A stretch of 64,000 nucleotides of DNA, from the NCBI GenBank assembly GCA_003993805.1, contig RSEF01000001.1, positions 188,184,182 through 188,248,181 on the forward strand, given 5' to 3'. The DNA comes from Himantopus leucocephalus (taxonomy: Eukaryota; Chordata; Aves; Charadriiformes; Recurvirostridae). This document shows, in pieces, positions 1-11,080 of this stretch (positions are counted from its first letter, which is position 1; each line of letters starts with the position of its first letter). The translations under genes and the position numbers were made by a program. The notes beneath the pieces are model-generated. The model was not told where the DNA came from. It searched no databases and saw only the letters and a program-made list of their open reading frames with translations.

Positions 1-522
1 TAATCTTTTGGTCTTTCAGCTATGTTTGTTTTCAAGTTCTGCCCCCTTTGCTAGAATTTTAAGATGCACATTTGATGTGCTCTGAGAGTGTCTGTAAGAT
101 CAAATCTCCCAGGGAATTTAAGCAAAGGAATGGCTAATGTCTCCAAATAGCTTTATTTAATGGCTAGGTGCTGAGTTACTTAAACTTATTAGAGTTTAGG
201 TGCCTAAAGTACATGTGCTACAATTCCACTGCAGTTACCTAGGGAGATTTTTTTAAGGTAACAAAGTAAAGGATCATTGGAATTTGGGAATTTCTAAGAT
301 ACACTGAATGGGAGTCTTAAGCATAACAATTTTGGAATTTTTCTTTGTAAGTTACACGTGTATTCCAAGTTAGATGCCTGAGTTATATTTTTTGTCTATT
401 CATTAGATTCTCATTGCTTTAGTTTCCCATGTGTGAAATGTAAATTACATCTGTCTTCCTTAACAGCATGCTGTGAAAGAAAACACTTTAAAGATTGTGT
501 ACCCTCATCTCATACCCTCAGC
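1..522. other. Unique AT-rich sequence, no feature
   Basis: I see no open frame of interest, no repeat family and no RNA gene. It is ordinary AT-rich non-coding sequence leading into the first CR1 fragment. Confidence 0.6.
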
Positions 523-765
523 AGGTCGAGGGAGATGATTTTCCCCTTCTACACCACTTTCGTGAGACCCCGCCTGGAGTATTGCATTCAGCTCTGGAGC
601 CCCCAACATAAGAAGGACATGGNNNNNNNNNNNNNNNNNNNNNNNNNNNNNNNNNNNNNNNNNNNNNNNNNNNNNNNNNNNNNNNNNNNNNNNNNNNNNN
701 NNNNNNNNNNNNNNNNNNNNNNTTTAATGTCCCTTCCAACCCAAATCATTCTATGATTCTATGAT
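523..765 (+). mobile_element. CR1 LINE 3' fragment interrupted by an assembly gap
   Basis: The left part reads as the CR1 reverse-transcriptase C-terminal region: a frame at 535-622 contains FVRPRLEYCIQLWSPQHKKD, a hallmark of CR1 ORF2. The right part (723-765) is the CR1 3' end, with CCCTTCCAACCC followed by tandem ATTCTATG units. Between them lie exactly 100 Ns (623-722). In CR1 elements these two landmarks are normally separated by several hundred bases, so the gap probably stands for missing repeat sequence of unknown length. The element is 5'-truncated, as nearly all CR1 copies are, and non-functional. Confidence 0.9.
623..722. other. Assembly gap of 100 N
   Basis: A run of exactly 100 Ns, the usual placeholder for a gap of unknown size. 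It lies inside a CR1 element, so the assembly probably broke on the repeat. Confidence 0.98.
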
Positions 766-3087
766 CTCCTACAGGAGCCTAGTTGATAGGATCTTTGATA
801 GATACTTCCAAGTTTGAGACAAGATAATGTTTAAGATGTTAAGATACATTATGAAAGAAAAGGAAAGAAAACCAGAAGATGGAACTAACAAGATAAATTA
901 GTTGGGAGATAACGCTTCATTAAATATTTTATTTTGGCTTTTTATGGTCCTCCTGTTCACTGATTTTCTTAAAAGCTTCTGCACAAAGACTCAAAGGTAG
1001 CTCAGCACTAATCATTTTTCCATTACACTTGATGTCTTAGGAAATTAGATGACTAAGTAACTTTTAAAATATTTTTTTTTCTCCTGTAAGTGGCTAAACA
1101 TTCAAAATTGAGAGGTTCTGAACTAACTTTTTCAAAATACTTTGCATGACATTTTCATGACAATACACCACGTTAGTCATCTCACTCCACCTGATTGCTC
1201 AGCGGTGGAGCATCAGTCCCAGTACCATTATAAGCATTACTGTTAGAAAATGTCTAATTTGGGGGGAAAAGGTAAAATCAATTACAACCAAAATGATAAA
1301 AGAAACAAATAAGGAAATAAAATTGGTTATTATGTGAGGCTAACTTGCTGTATAAACTCCCTGATTTATTGTAACAATTAAAGATGGAACAAACCCCCAG
1401 AATTAATATTGTGAGGTGAGAGAAAGCAGAGTCACTAGCAGAGAGCAGCAAACTCGTTTGTATTAGTTTATGCACAGTTTGCTATCTCCAGTGTACTTTA
1501 CTAAAAATATATGGACTGATGGCAGACTGATGACAAAATCCACCAAGCATTTGCTGTAAGTGCTTAAACATGTCTGTGCAAGCAATAGAAAACAGGAAAA
1601 GGCCTTTAGATTTTGAAAAATCTGCTGCAAAATAAGGTATATTATTTTATTTCCCCACTTGAAAGAGCCACAGGACTGTCACAGTGACTTTTCCAAATTA
1701 TGTACTTTCTCTCCAAAGTATTGCTCACTTAGATGTCTGAAGAAAGGCGAGACCTTTCTATTGATTTTTTTTTCAAGTGTTTTTTGCTCGTGTACATTCC
1801 TCAAGACTAATGTTATGACCCTCTCACAGCTTTGCACCATTACCTTTATTTATTACATTTACCAGAAACATTTCCTCTTTGATGTCCAGTACCCAAGATT
1901 CTGAATAGCTGCAACAGCTGGAAAAAGATCAACGCTCTAGGGCTACCAACTAAAGCTTGCAATAGGTGACATGAAATCATTCTTTAAGTCAAAGCTAAGA
2001 AATGTTTATTAGTATCTATTTTTATATAAAGAAGAGACAAATGGTAGAAATGTCAAGTGATTTTCAGACAGTTTCGTATTGTCAAAGGACAAAGCTGTCC
2101 CCCTGTGATGTCATCAAGGACATTAACCTTGGTGAAGACAGGATTTCACTCAGAATACTTTTGCTTCATGAGGAGAGATGGAGGGAAAAGAATGAGGAGG
2201 GAGACTCCCAATTATATTTTATTTGAACTCTCTGCAGTTGTAGAATCCATAAAACTTGCCAACACATGCAAAGGATGAAGGCTGGTTTCTAACTAAAAAG
2301 GAAATGACATCCAATCTATCAGAGAAGATGGGTAGGTTGAAAAATTCTAGCTAAATGAAAATTTTCTGCTTATGAAAAATCCCTTTGTGTCCCTAACGTT
2401 CATGCAGAGAAGCCAGGAGCTGTTAGGGTTTCACATCATAGTCCTGTAGCCCCATGCTACATGAAAACTCCTCTCTACACGAGAGGGATGATGGATGAAT
2501 TGACACTGCAAGCACTTGAACAATGATCTTGAAGGAATCTGAGTATTTTAAACTCTCATTTATTGCATCATTTTTCTGCCTTACAAACCTGACTATACTT
2601 AGGATAAGTATTTACCTTTCAGCTTCTATTTGAAGGCAATTCAACAAACCTACTTTTTTGTAGGTAAACGCTAGCAACTACAGGAAAATGGTGCTTTTAA
2701 GATTGTATGGAGATGCACTATCTGGCCTCCCTACTCTTCCTATCAATATGAATATCCTGGTTCTGAGCTTTTATAGTATTTTATTGTGACAGCGTAGACT
2801 GAAAACTTTCTTTATCTATATTTTTGAAAAAAGGTATTGAGAAAGAACAATAGTTTTCTCTATATATCCATTTCCTTTCTCTTCTAGCTGTGTATCTGTC
2901 GGAGAAAAAGATTAAAATATGGAAAATAAAGGAGCAAGTTTCACAAAAGTAAAAACTACAGTGCTGGTTTTTTAAAATTTTGAAACAACAGAGAATGAGA
3001 GTATGATTTTATGAAAAGTATTTGGGTTTTTTGTTTGTTTGTCTCTGAAGTTTTTTCTTTTTTCTTTGGTGGCACATCAGGTAAAAT
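766..3087. other. Unique non-coding sequence
   Basis: Only short, overlapping open frames are present (the longest under about 85 codons). I recognise no repeat family, RNA gene or splice-bounded exon. Confidence 0.5.
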
Positions 3088-3693
3088 CTAATTTGCATAG
3101 TTTATTGTGTGCATACATAAAAAATACATACACAACCTGTAGTTGTTTCCATACTTGTGATGCACTGCATCCATGCTGCTCCCCTGAGACAAGGAAAACT
3201 TGCCTTGTCTTCCTAACCTACAGTCAAAAAGGACATCATTATGCAGATTCTGTGGTACATTGATCTTTGTTTGGGGCACAGACAGAAGGGATGCAGTGTG
3301 ACCTATGGAGCGTGGAAATCTTTTTCCACTCACTTCCATACAGAAGATGGACAATGGAGAGTCTTTTATAGAGTGGCTGAAGTGAAGAGCCAGCAGAGTG
3401 AATATATAACACAGAGAATACAAAAAAGAAAACTGCAGGGGGAAAAAAAAAGACACCCTGGCGTCCAACTCCCACTGCTTTGTCTTCACTCTCTCAACTT
3501 TGTCCACTATAATCTGGATTTTGCCTTTATTCTTGTCATTGAATATGCCCTTTGGAGTGACCCAATCACAGTGACCCTTTTGGAGTCTGCAAGCACAGCA
3601 GATGCCAGCTTGTGCTGCATAATAGAAGGGTATGTTCTCATTGTTGCTTTCTAAAAAGACTGCTCTTGCTGGTTCAAATAAAATAAGAACCAA
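3088..3693 (-). other. Unrecognised 201-codon open frame, doubtful
   Basis: This is the longest ATG-started frame outside recognised repeats. I do not recognise the product. Residues 82-105 form a hydrophobic run beginning FFFPLQFSFLYSLCYIFT, but this comes from a purine/pyrimidine tract (3433-3453), so it is weak evidence for a membrane segment. Residues 30-45 are cysteine-rich (ICCACRLQKGHCDW). The opposite strand is also open for 137 codons at 3241-3654, which argues for chance openness. On the minus strand the tract reads as T9 C5 TGCAG, a good match to a 3' splice acceptor, and this is the only hint of exon structure. Most likely it is non-coding. An old retroelement or a single exon is possible. 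Confidence 0.12.
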
Positions 3694-4849
3694 ACATAGC
3701 CTTCACCTGTGCCTCCATCCAAATGAAATAATATCGTCATTGCTTGTTTAAATGTAATTTTCCACAAAGTAGCCCCATCTCTAATTTTTCTGGCTATCTG
3801 TACTCATAAATCAAGTTCAGGTGCATCTGCAGACATTGCAGGTAAATTAATTGTGAATTGTTCAGGAAAAGTGCTAGATGGAGAAGATTAAACTTATGTC
3901 AGAGAATATTCTAAAATTTAGTACCATAGACAATAACGAGCAGCACCCAGACATATTATTAGAGAGGCACAAAATGACTGGGATAGACATAGTTACTGGT
4001 TCCCCTTGTAACAGTTCTGATCTGTAATGAGAAATAACTTCCCTAGAAAAATCCTTTCTTACATATTAGCATCAGTTCTAAGTATGAGATTTGTGATTTT
4101 TTTCCCAGCCCATGTAGAATAGGGTGAGGCACCATAACAGCAAGATCTAAGAATAAAGGAATAGCTTTTGGCTGAATTAACTTTTGGTCTTGAAGCACTT
4201 TATAACTTCAAAATACTTGTAGAAGGAATCACTTTACCCATCTTCAGAGATCTACAATGTGAATATGTACATGTGAGCTACTATCTGGAAATTTCTTGAG
4301 TGACAAAGGAGAAATAGGCACTCCTCAGGTGTGCTTTAACTGGCAGGTTTTAGCTATCTGCTTTGGCCTGACTGGACTCAAGCTCTAAAAGTGCCTGCTT
4401 TTTTTCACTGGCTATGAGGGTAGACTGTTTCAGACACAGCAGCAAGCTAAGGTGCAATTTACTGATTGAAGAGACATAAAGCACAGTCTGATTAACACTC
4501 TGTCTTCATCTTTGAACAAAACGCTTAGTGAGAAGTATGAAACTAGCCCAGGTGAAGAAATTTAGCTTTGCTCAGATGAATCCTACACTCAGTAAGACTT
4601 ACGGACGTGTAATGTATGATTCCTCCTAAAAACAAAGAAACAAAAAAAAAAAACCCCATAAAAAAATTCAAGTGTGTTTTGTACTCTGAGTAGGTAAATT
4701 CCCTTCCACAGTGGCTTCACAGTGTTTATGCTGTGGGATTGCCATGCTGATTCAGCTGTGATTGCACTTTCCACACTCACTGAAGCAGAATGAAGCAGGT
4801 TTTGTCCTTATTTAGTCCAAATTGTATTTGTTCATATAGTCTAGTCATG
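3694..4849. other. Unique non-coding sequence
   Basis: No coding frame or repeat family was recognised. A short A-run with neighbouring CCCC sits near 4640. Confidence 0.5.
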
Positions 4850-5345
4850 CTGTCCTTGTTTTCAAAAAGGTTTCAGCTCCATCTGGAAATGTTTCTCCCA
4901 TCCCTTTTTGCAACTCTTTTTAGAAACCTCAAGGGATACTTTCAGGTCTTGGAGTTCTGTTAAGCTTCAGATGTTCTAATTCCTTGATCACCTGTTCTGG
5001 CTGAATCTTACCTCCTTCGATATTTTTTCTTGCTCTCCTGGGAAATCTATGTCTGTTTCTGACATCTGTCCCGAAACCTTCTGTGTGAACACAGAGGCAA
5101 AGAATTCATTTGATTGTGCTTTAGTTATGTCTGTCTCTTCAGTCAGTAAATTACCTAGGCCAGCTCTTAGAATTTCCACTGTCTCTTCCAATGACCTCTT
5201 GTTCAATATGTTCTTGAAAAAAGGAAAACTTTGTTATTTATCTTAACCTCTTCTGCAATTTTCCTTTCATTTCACATCTTTACTCTTCCTAGCAGATTGC
5301 TGCGTTTTCTACTGTGTTATGTCATCTCTTCAGTTATCCTCATTC
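4850..5345 (-). mobile_element. Old antisense LINE (CR1/L3-like) reverse-transcriptase relic
   Basis: Read on the minus strand, this contains the linker and start of a LINE ORF2 reverse-transcriptase domain. A 72-codon frame (5206-4988) has GNLLTEETDITKA followed by NEFFASVFT (5110-5084), the conserved box just before the reverse-transcriptase fingers of CR1-type LINEs. Upstream, a frame-shifted FFKNILNKRS matches the usual lead-in. Downstream, across frameshifts, are remnants resembling the LNKSPGPDGIHP box and a TFPDGAETF piece. Many stops and frameshifts show it is old and dead. Family (CR1 against L3) is uncertain. It lies head-on to the younger plus-strand CR1 starting at 5459. Confidence 0.7.
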
Positions 5346-5458
5346 TTTTAATATCCCATATTGGCCTCTTTGTGGTCTTTGAATAACTTTTGTGCTGAGT
5401 CCTTCAAGTTTTCCTTTCCTGGTTTATTGGTTGGATAATTCTGGCAATGACAGAGCAT

Positions 5459-5980
5459 GCAGTGTGAGTACTGTGTGCTATTCTGGGCTCCACAATTTAA
5501 GAAGGATGTTAAGGTCCTTGAATATGTCCAGAGAAGGGCAACAAAGCTGGTGAAAGGGCTGGAAAGCATGTTCTGTAAGGAGCGGCTAAGGACTTTGGGT
5601 TTGTCTAGTTTGGAGAAAAGGAGGCTGCAGGGCAACCTCATTGGTCTCTACAGCCTCCTGAGGAGGGGAAGTAGAGAGGGAGGTTCTGATCTCTTCTCCC
5701 TGGGTATCCAGTGATAGGATGGAAGGGAATGGTTCAAAGCTGCACCAGGAGAGGTTCAGACTGGATGTTAGGAAGCATTTCTTTATGAAGAAGCTGATCA
5801 AACACTGGAACAAGCTTCCTAGAGAGCTGGTTGATGCCCCAAGCCTGTCAGTGTTTAAGAGGCATTTGGTCAATGTCCTTAGTAACAAGCTTATCTTTCG
5901 GTCAGCCCTGAATTGGTCAGGTAGTTGGACTAGACGATCATTGTAGGCCTTTCCAACTGAAATAGTCTATTCTATTCTAT
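5459..5980 (+). mobile_element. CR1 LINE 3' fragment, ATTCT-tail type
   Basis: About 520 bp of CR1 ORF2 C-terminus plus 3' end. The first frame reads [14 protein letters not shown], then [13 protein letters not shown] and [17 protein letters not shown], all standard CR1 landmarks. After a stop near 5712 the frame continues with RFRLDVRKHFFMKKLIKHWN and KLPRELVDAPSLSVFKRHL. The 3' end has GTTGGACTAGACGATC, then CCTTTCCAACTGAAATA and a TATTC-type tail (5966-5980). This tail differs from the ATTCTATGAT and ATTCTGTGAT tails of other copies here, so it is a distinct CR1 subfamily. The element is 5'-truncated and inactive. Confidence 0.93.
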
Positions 5981-7587
5981 ATTTATTCGTCAGTGCTTTC
6001 CACCTCCGTATTGTTATTTTTTCTATTGTTTTGGGGTTTTTTTCCATTTGATTACACAAAATATACTAGCAATTAAAATGTGCATGCTGGAAATAGCAAG
6101 ATGTGTGTATCTGATGTTTAAGCACACAGGAGGCTATTTCTACCTTCACCACTGAGTTGCTGTGATCTTGGAAAAAATCCTGTGGGCAAGACATAAGCCA
6201 GACTATATATCTGTGAGCAGCAAAGTGGTAAAAGAGAGAGAGCGGGCAGACCTTGGTCACATAAAATGTAGTTCATGGCAGTCATTGCACCTCTTTCTCT
6301 CAAAGTCATGAGATGAGGTGCTATAATCCTCAACAGAGAAACATACATGGCATGTTTTATAAAACCACTTTACTTTTCTGAAGGATGCTTCCCAGATGCT
6401 CGGAGGTATTTAGGGTGAGTCACTATAATCATGTTGACCACCACCACTGGTCTCCAACTATAAAACTATAAGGAATTTTTCTAATAACTTAGATAACTAT
6501 CTGAAAGTTGTGCTTATGAGGAAGTGAAAAAAATGGTTCTGAGTATGAAATAGTGGCTACAGACCTGGCTTATCACTTCTGTTCTTATGCAGCATAGTCA
6601 GAGATGCCCAAGAGCCCCCTAGAGCTTCATTTTGGGGAAGGGGGGAACTTGGAGCACAACAGAAGATGCAGTTTGAACACCAAGCACAGTTCCCACAAGA
6701 GAACTGGAGAATGAGGGATTACAGATACGACTCCCAGCAAAATCTACAGCAGCATTTTTGAGTGAAGAGTTTTTGTTTCAAGTCAAAAGTTTTTAGTTAG
6801 GAGTTTTTTGAGGTTTTAATTTTTCAGAGAGAAGTCAACATTTTCCACAGGGAAAGAAACAAAATAACATAATCTTCCAACTAGTTTTGGTTGTAACAAA
6901 TGTATGTTTTTGTAAAGTGCTTTTAGACCATCAGATAAAGGTCACTGGGGAAGTGGAAAATGTCATTAAGAAATTCACTGACTTGATTTTCTACAGGTTT
7001 AGGCTTCATTTGCCAGCTAAATACTACACTTCTTTGTCTACAGTGAAGTCTGCTACAAGATTCAAAATGAAATTAGATTGCATATTCTAGTTCTCTGTTG
7101 GTATTAAGGTCATACCAAACTACATCTATAAATTACCCAGCCACAGTCAGTTCTTAATGCAGCCCCTAAGGACACTCCAGTGCAGTGGCGTGAAGAGAGG
7201 ATTTCTATGGCTTAGCATTAGGCATAATCGTTCTGGGCCATGCTTTCCCCCAAGCAGTCTTACAATACCCCCAGAACTGAGGACAATCCACCTGATGCAA
7301 TTCTTCCAAGACCCTGACTTCCAACAGCAGCTGGAACTCTTGATGAACACAGCCTGCTTCCTTGCCTTCCCTGTGATAGCTCTCAGGCCATTTGCACCCC
7401 CTTGACCCTCTGAAACTCCTCTGAAACAGGTCCATTACACTGGTTCTTCTCTTTCCTACGATAAACCCACCTGCTGATTATGGTAGGTATAGGTCACTAG
7501 TACCTACTAAAGAGTGAATGACCTTAAAACATTTATTAATACATCATTTCTGAAGGTCCAGCAAGTATTGTTAATTCCTGTTAACAC
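5981..7587. other. Unique sequence with an unexplained GC-richer block
   Basis: Mostly AT-rich unique sequence. From about 7140 to 7440 composition shifts to GC-richer and both strands carry frames of 67-82 codons. I cannot assign that block to a repeat or gene family. It could be an LTR or retroviral relic, but no diagnostic ends are visible. Confidence 0.35.
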
Positions 7588-7917
7588 TCTCTACAACTAC
7601 CTGAAAGGAGGTTGTAGAGAGGCGGGGGTCGACCTCTTCTTGCTAGTAACAAGTGATAGGACAAGAGGAAATGGCCTCAGCTGCACCAGGGGAGGTTTAC
7701 ATTGGATATTAGGAAAAAATTCTTCACTGAAAGGGTTGCCAAGCATTAGAACAGGCCGCCCAGGGAAGTGATTGAGTCGCCATCCCTGGAGGTATTTAAG
7801 AGATGTGTAGATGTAGCGCTGAGGGACATGGTTTAGTGGTAACTTGGCAGTGCTAGGTTAATGGTTGGACTAGATGATCTTAAAGGTCTCTTCCAACAAA
7901 AATGATTCTATGATTCT
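7588..7917 (+). mobile_element. CR1 LINE 3' fragment
   Basis: It begins CTACAACTACCTGAAAGGAG ([12 protein letters not shown] in frame), then TSDRTRGNG and a region encoding the W/ILGKNSSL stretch. After further decay it reaches GTTGGACTAGATGATCTTAA, CTTCCAACAAAAATG and a tandem ATTCTATG tail ending at 7917. This is the typical last third of CR1 ORF2 plus its 3' untranslated end. Stops and small indels make it non-coding. Confidence 0.93.
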
Positions 7918-9042
7918 AAATATGGAGGGATTCGGTTATGGGGGACTTACTCTCAGAGGTGCAGCAAAGTGAGACCTTGCACAGAAAATTTACTAAAACC
8001 AGCCTGGAGGGTGTTTTAGCACTGACAGTAAAAACATGAGGTTATTTCGGTCTTGAAGCTGCCCCGAGAAACTCTGACTAGTATAGTAAAAGCATCTAGG
8101 AAGGTTGGATTTAGGATTCAGGAATGTAAATACTTCTTAAGAGCTTTTCTGAGAAATTCACTGCTGATAATATATGAAGTAGGAATCTGAAACCCAAGTT
8201 AATTCTGTAAATGCTGAGGTATTCCAAAAACAACTGATGTATTCTTATGAGCAGTCCTTGATGCTGCAAGTCACACATTCTTACTTCATGCTCTGAAGAA
8301 AAGTAGCCTAGGAGTTTCATAGTGGAAAACAATTTCATTAGGAAATGTCTATTCAAGAAACTCTTCCAGTGTAGACTGGATTTTATGCTGAAGTGGAGAT
8401 TCACTTTAAAATGTCCAATAATCAAAGTACCTGCAAAGTGAGAAATTAAAGTTAAAGCCATTTTTTCTGCATTTTTTTTTCCACAGCCCAGTGAACACTT
8501 TAGCCAGATTTTTATTAGCTATTTTGGGGGTCACTCTCCCCTTTTCATTTATACTAGCTTGTTCCTTTCTGTATGGATAATTTAATAATCATTGGAATGG
8601 AACTACAGTTTTGACAATACAGAGCTTTCTGAAAATTCACTGACAAATTCCACCCAGCTCTAATATATAGTCCCAGTGTATAAAATTGGCCAACTCTCAC
8701 AGCTCAAAGGCAAATATGGGCCAGGCTGGGGCCTCTTTTGTGTTGGTCCCGGTGAATATTGGAGTAGATTGGAATCAATTTCTTATGTGTTATCATCTTT
8801 GTATCAGCCCTGGAATTTTCCTGATTACTTGCTTTATTTTACAGTACAGTAAGTCTTCTTATTTGTATGCTCTTTGCTTAATTCGGAATATGACATAATT
8901 CTTTACTGGGATAATCAATAGTAAATTTCTTACACCAGTTTTCTCCCTTCATTATCTTCAAAATACTTCATTGTAGGCAGATCATGTTTAACCCAACTTC
9001 ATCTCTGTTAAGGTCCTCTGTATCTTTTTCTTTTTAGCTACA
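7918..9042. other. Unique non-coding sequence
   Basis: No gene or recognised repeat. A minus-strand 116-codon frame (8461-8111) has no recognisable motif and is probably chance. Confidence 0.5.
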
Positions 9043-9274
9043 CTTGGGGAAAATCCATCTGAACATGAGGAAAAATTTCTTTACTTTGGGGGTGACAGAG
9101 CACTGGAACAGGCTGCTCAGAGCAGTTGTGGAGTCTCCTTCTCTGGAGATACTCAAAACCCGCCTGGACGCGTTCCTGTCCAACCTGCTCCAGGTGACCC
9201 TGCTTTTGTGGGGGGGTTGGACTAGATGATCTCCAAAGGTCCCTTCCAGCCCCTACCATTCTGTGATTCTGTGA
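9043..9274 (+). mobile_element. CR1 LINE 3' fragment, ATTCTGTGAT-tail type
   Basis: A short, comparatively well-preserved CR1 3' end. The frame from 9044 reads IHLNMRKNFFTLGVTEHWN and RLLRAVVESPSLEILKTRLD, then ends at GTTGGACTAGATGATCTC, CCCTTCCAGCCC and ATTCTGTGATTCTGTGA. The intact reading frame suggests it is younger than its neighbours. It is heavily 5'-truncated. Confidence 0.94.
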
Positions 9275-10203
9275 AAATGCCAAGCACTCTTAACTACTGC
9301 GTTCACTTGGAAATTACTTCACTGGCACTTGTCTGGGAACACAGAAAAGACACAACCTAATTGGTCCATAAAGGTGAAAATAAGAGCTGCGTAACACAAA
9401 ATATATTTTTATGGTAAAAGGAATTAGAAATGCAAAACACATTAAAAATTGGAAGAAGGAAGAATTTGTTTTTGCAAAGCTAAGGCTGATACTTAAAGTC
9501 TATAAAATTAGGAAAATGAAAATGATAGGTGACAGACACTTTCCTGCTGTCCCTTAGATAAAGTCTTCAACTGACCCCAGGTGATTTGAAGAGTTACCAT
9601 GTCTGGAGCTTAATAATAGAAAGAGGTTAAATGTATACTACTGTAAATAATTAATATGCAACTTGTCTTACAAAGTCCAGAGGAACTGTCATAATCCTTA
9701 TTCCTCTGGAATTGTGATTGCATTAAAATAACTGCACCTATTGCAATCAAGAGTCAGAATTTACCTGCAAAAGCAAAATTTATTAATCTTGCTGATGACT
9801 TTCTGATGACTGTTAGAGCACAGGTCATGCAGTGGCTCTCTGGGACCCATACCCACCAGCTGACACAAGCCAGAATTACATGGGACAGGGACTACAATTG
9901 TGCCAAAAGCCCATTAAAGCTTGTAATGAGGGGAGGAATCTTTTTTTTATGAGGAATCAGTGATATATTAGCACTGCACAAGAGACAAAATGGATGGCAT
10001 TACTGGCAAGATTAAGTGAACAAAAAATGCGAAACAAGACCTCTGGACTTGTCAGGTCCTTACTCTCAGTTCACCATTTTAAGTATTTTTGACAGTATAG
10101 TGCCAAGCATCAATTTGCAATAACAATGAGAATCCCCCAAAACCAATTTTTCATCTATTTTTCCTTTTTTTTTTTTCTTCCACTAGCTTATGGATAACTC
10201 TAT
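9275..10203. other. Unique non-coding sequence
   Basis: Nothing recognisable except a T-rich stretch (about 10160-10178) shortly before the LTR. Confidence 0.5.
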
Positions 10204-11080
10204 TGTGTGTCAGTGACAAAGTGTTGGTAGCCAGGGGGCTGCATGGTGGCCTCTGTGAAGAGAGGCCATGGCTGCCCGGTGCCAAACACAACCGGTTCCA
10301 GCCGGCTCCAACCGACCCACCGCAGGGCACAGCTGAGCCCCACAGCTGAGGTGGTGGAACCACAGGAAAAATTATTTAAGACAGAGTAAAATGTTGCCCA
10401 GCAGTATGAGGAGTGAGGAAAAAAGAATAAGAAACAGCCTTGCAGATGCTAAGATGAGATAAGAAGGAGGGGGAAGAGGTGCTCCAGGCACTGGAGCAGA
10501 GATTCCCCTGCAGCCCATAGAAGACACCATGGTGGAGCAGGTTGTACCCCTGCAGCCGATGAAGAGGATCATGTTGGAGCAGATGTCCACACTGCAGCCT
10601 GTGGACAACCCCACGCCAAAGCAGGCTGATATTCCTTAAAGGAACTGCAGCCTGTGGAGGCCCCATGCAAGAGTGGGGAAAAGCGTGAAGAGCAGCAGAG
10701 AGGAACTGTTATGGACCGACTCCATTTCTCATCCCACCCTTGCTGCTCGGTCAAGAAGAAGGTATAGGAGTCAGGAAGAAAGGAGAGAGGTTGAACCTGG
10801 GAAAACCGCGAGGAGAAGGGGGAGAGGAGGGAGAAAGGTTTTAAAATTTTTGTCTTTGTTTCTCACCATCTAACTCTATTTTTAATTAGCAATAAATTAA
10901 ATTCATTTTCCCCAAATTGAATCTGTTTTGCCTGTGATGGTAATTGATGGGTGATCTCCCTGTTCTCATCTCAACCCACAAGCTTTTAAATTTTATTTGC
11001 TCCGTTCATCCGGTTGAAGAAGGGAAGTGAGAGAGCAGCTGGGTGGGCATCTGGCAGCCAGCCAACATCAACCCACCACA
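10204..11080 (+). mobile_element. Avian retroviral solo LTR, plus sense
   Basis: An element of about 877 bp bounded by TGTGTGTC at the left and CCCACCACA at the right, matching the TG...CA rule for LTRs. It shares extended similarity in inverted orientation with 45531-46426 and 36783-37607. Sense is set by the polyadenylation signal AATAAA at 10891-10896, which is followed by TTTTGCCTGTGATGG. The U3 part holds degenerate modules of GGAGCAG plus CTGCAGCC, with CTGCAG at 10508, 10550, 10592 and 10645 (spacing 42, 42, 53). No internal retroviral sequence is adjacent, so it is a solo LTR. I see no convincing target-site duplication. The family resembles ERVL-type LTRs abundant in birds; class is inferred from the 5-bp duplication of the 45.5 kb copy. 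Confidence 0.85.
10891..10896 (+). promoter_or_regulatory. LTR polyadenylation signal AATAAA
   Basis: AATAAA lies within the segment conserved among the LTR copies, just upstream of the presumed R/U5 region. It fixes the transcriptional sense of this LTR as plus. Confidence 0.6.

Noticed and set aside
3241..3654. 137-codon plus-strand frame
   Set aside because: It overlaps the minus-strand 201-codon frame on the other strand, with no recognisable motif. Both are probably chance.
3660..3690. tRNA-like GGTTCAAAT phrase
   Set aside because: No cloverleaf partners or A-box around it; I found no tRNA in the window.
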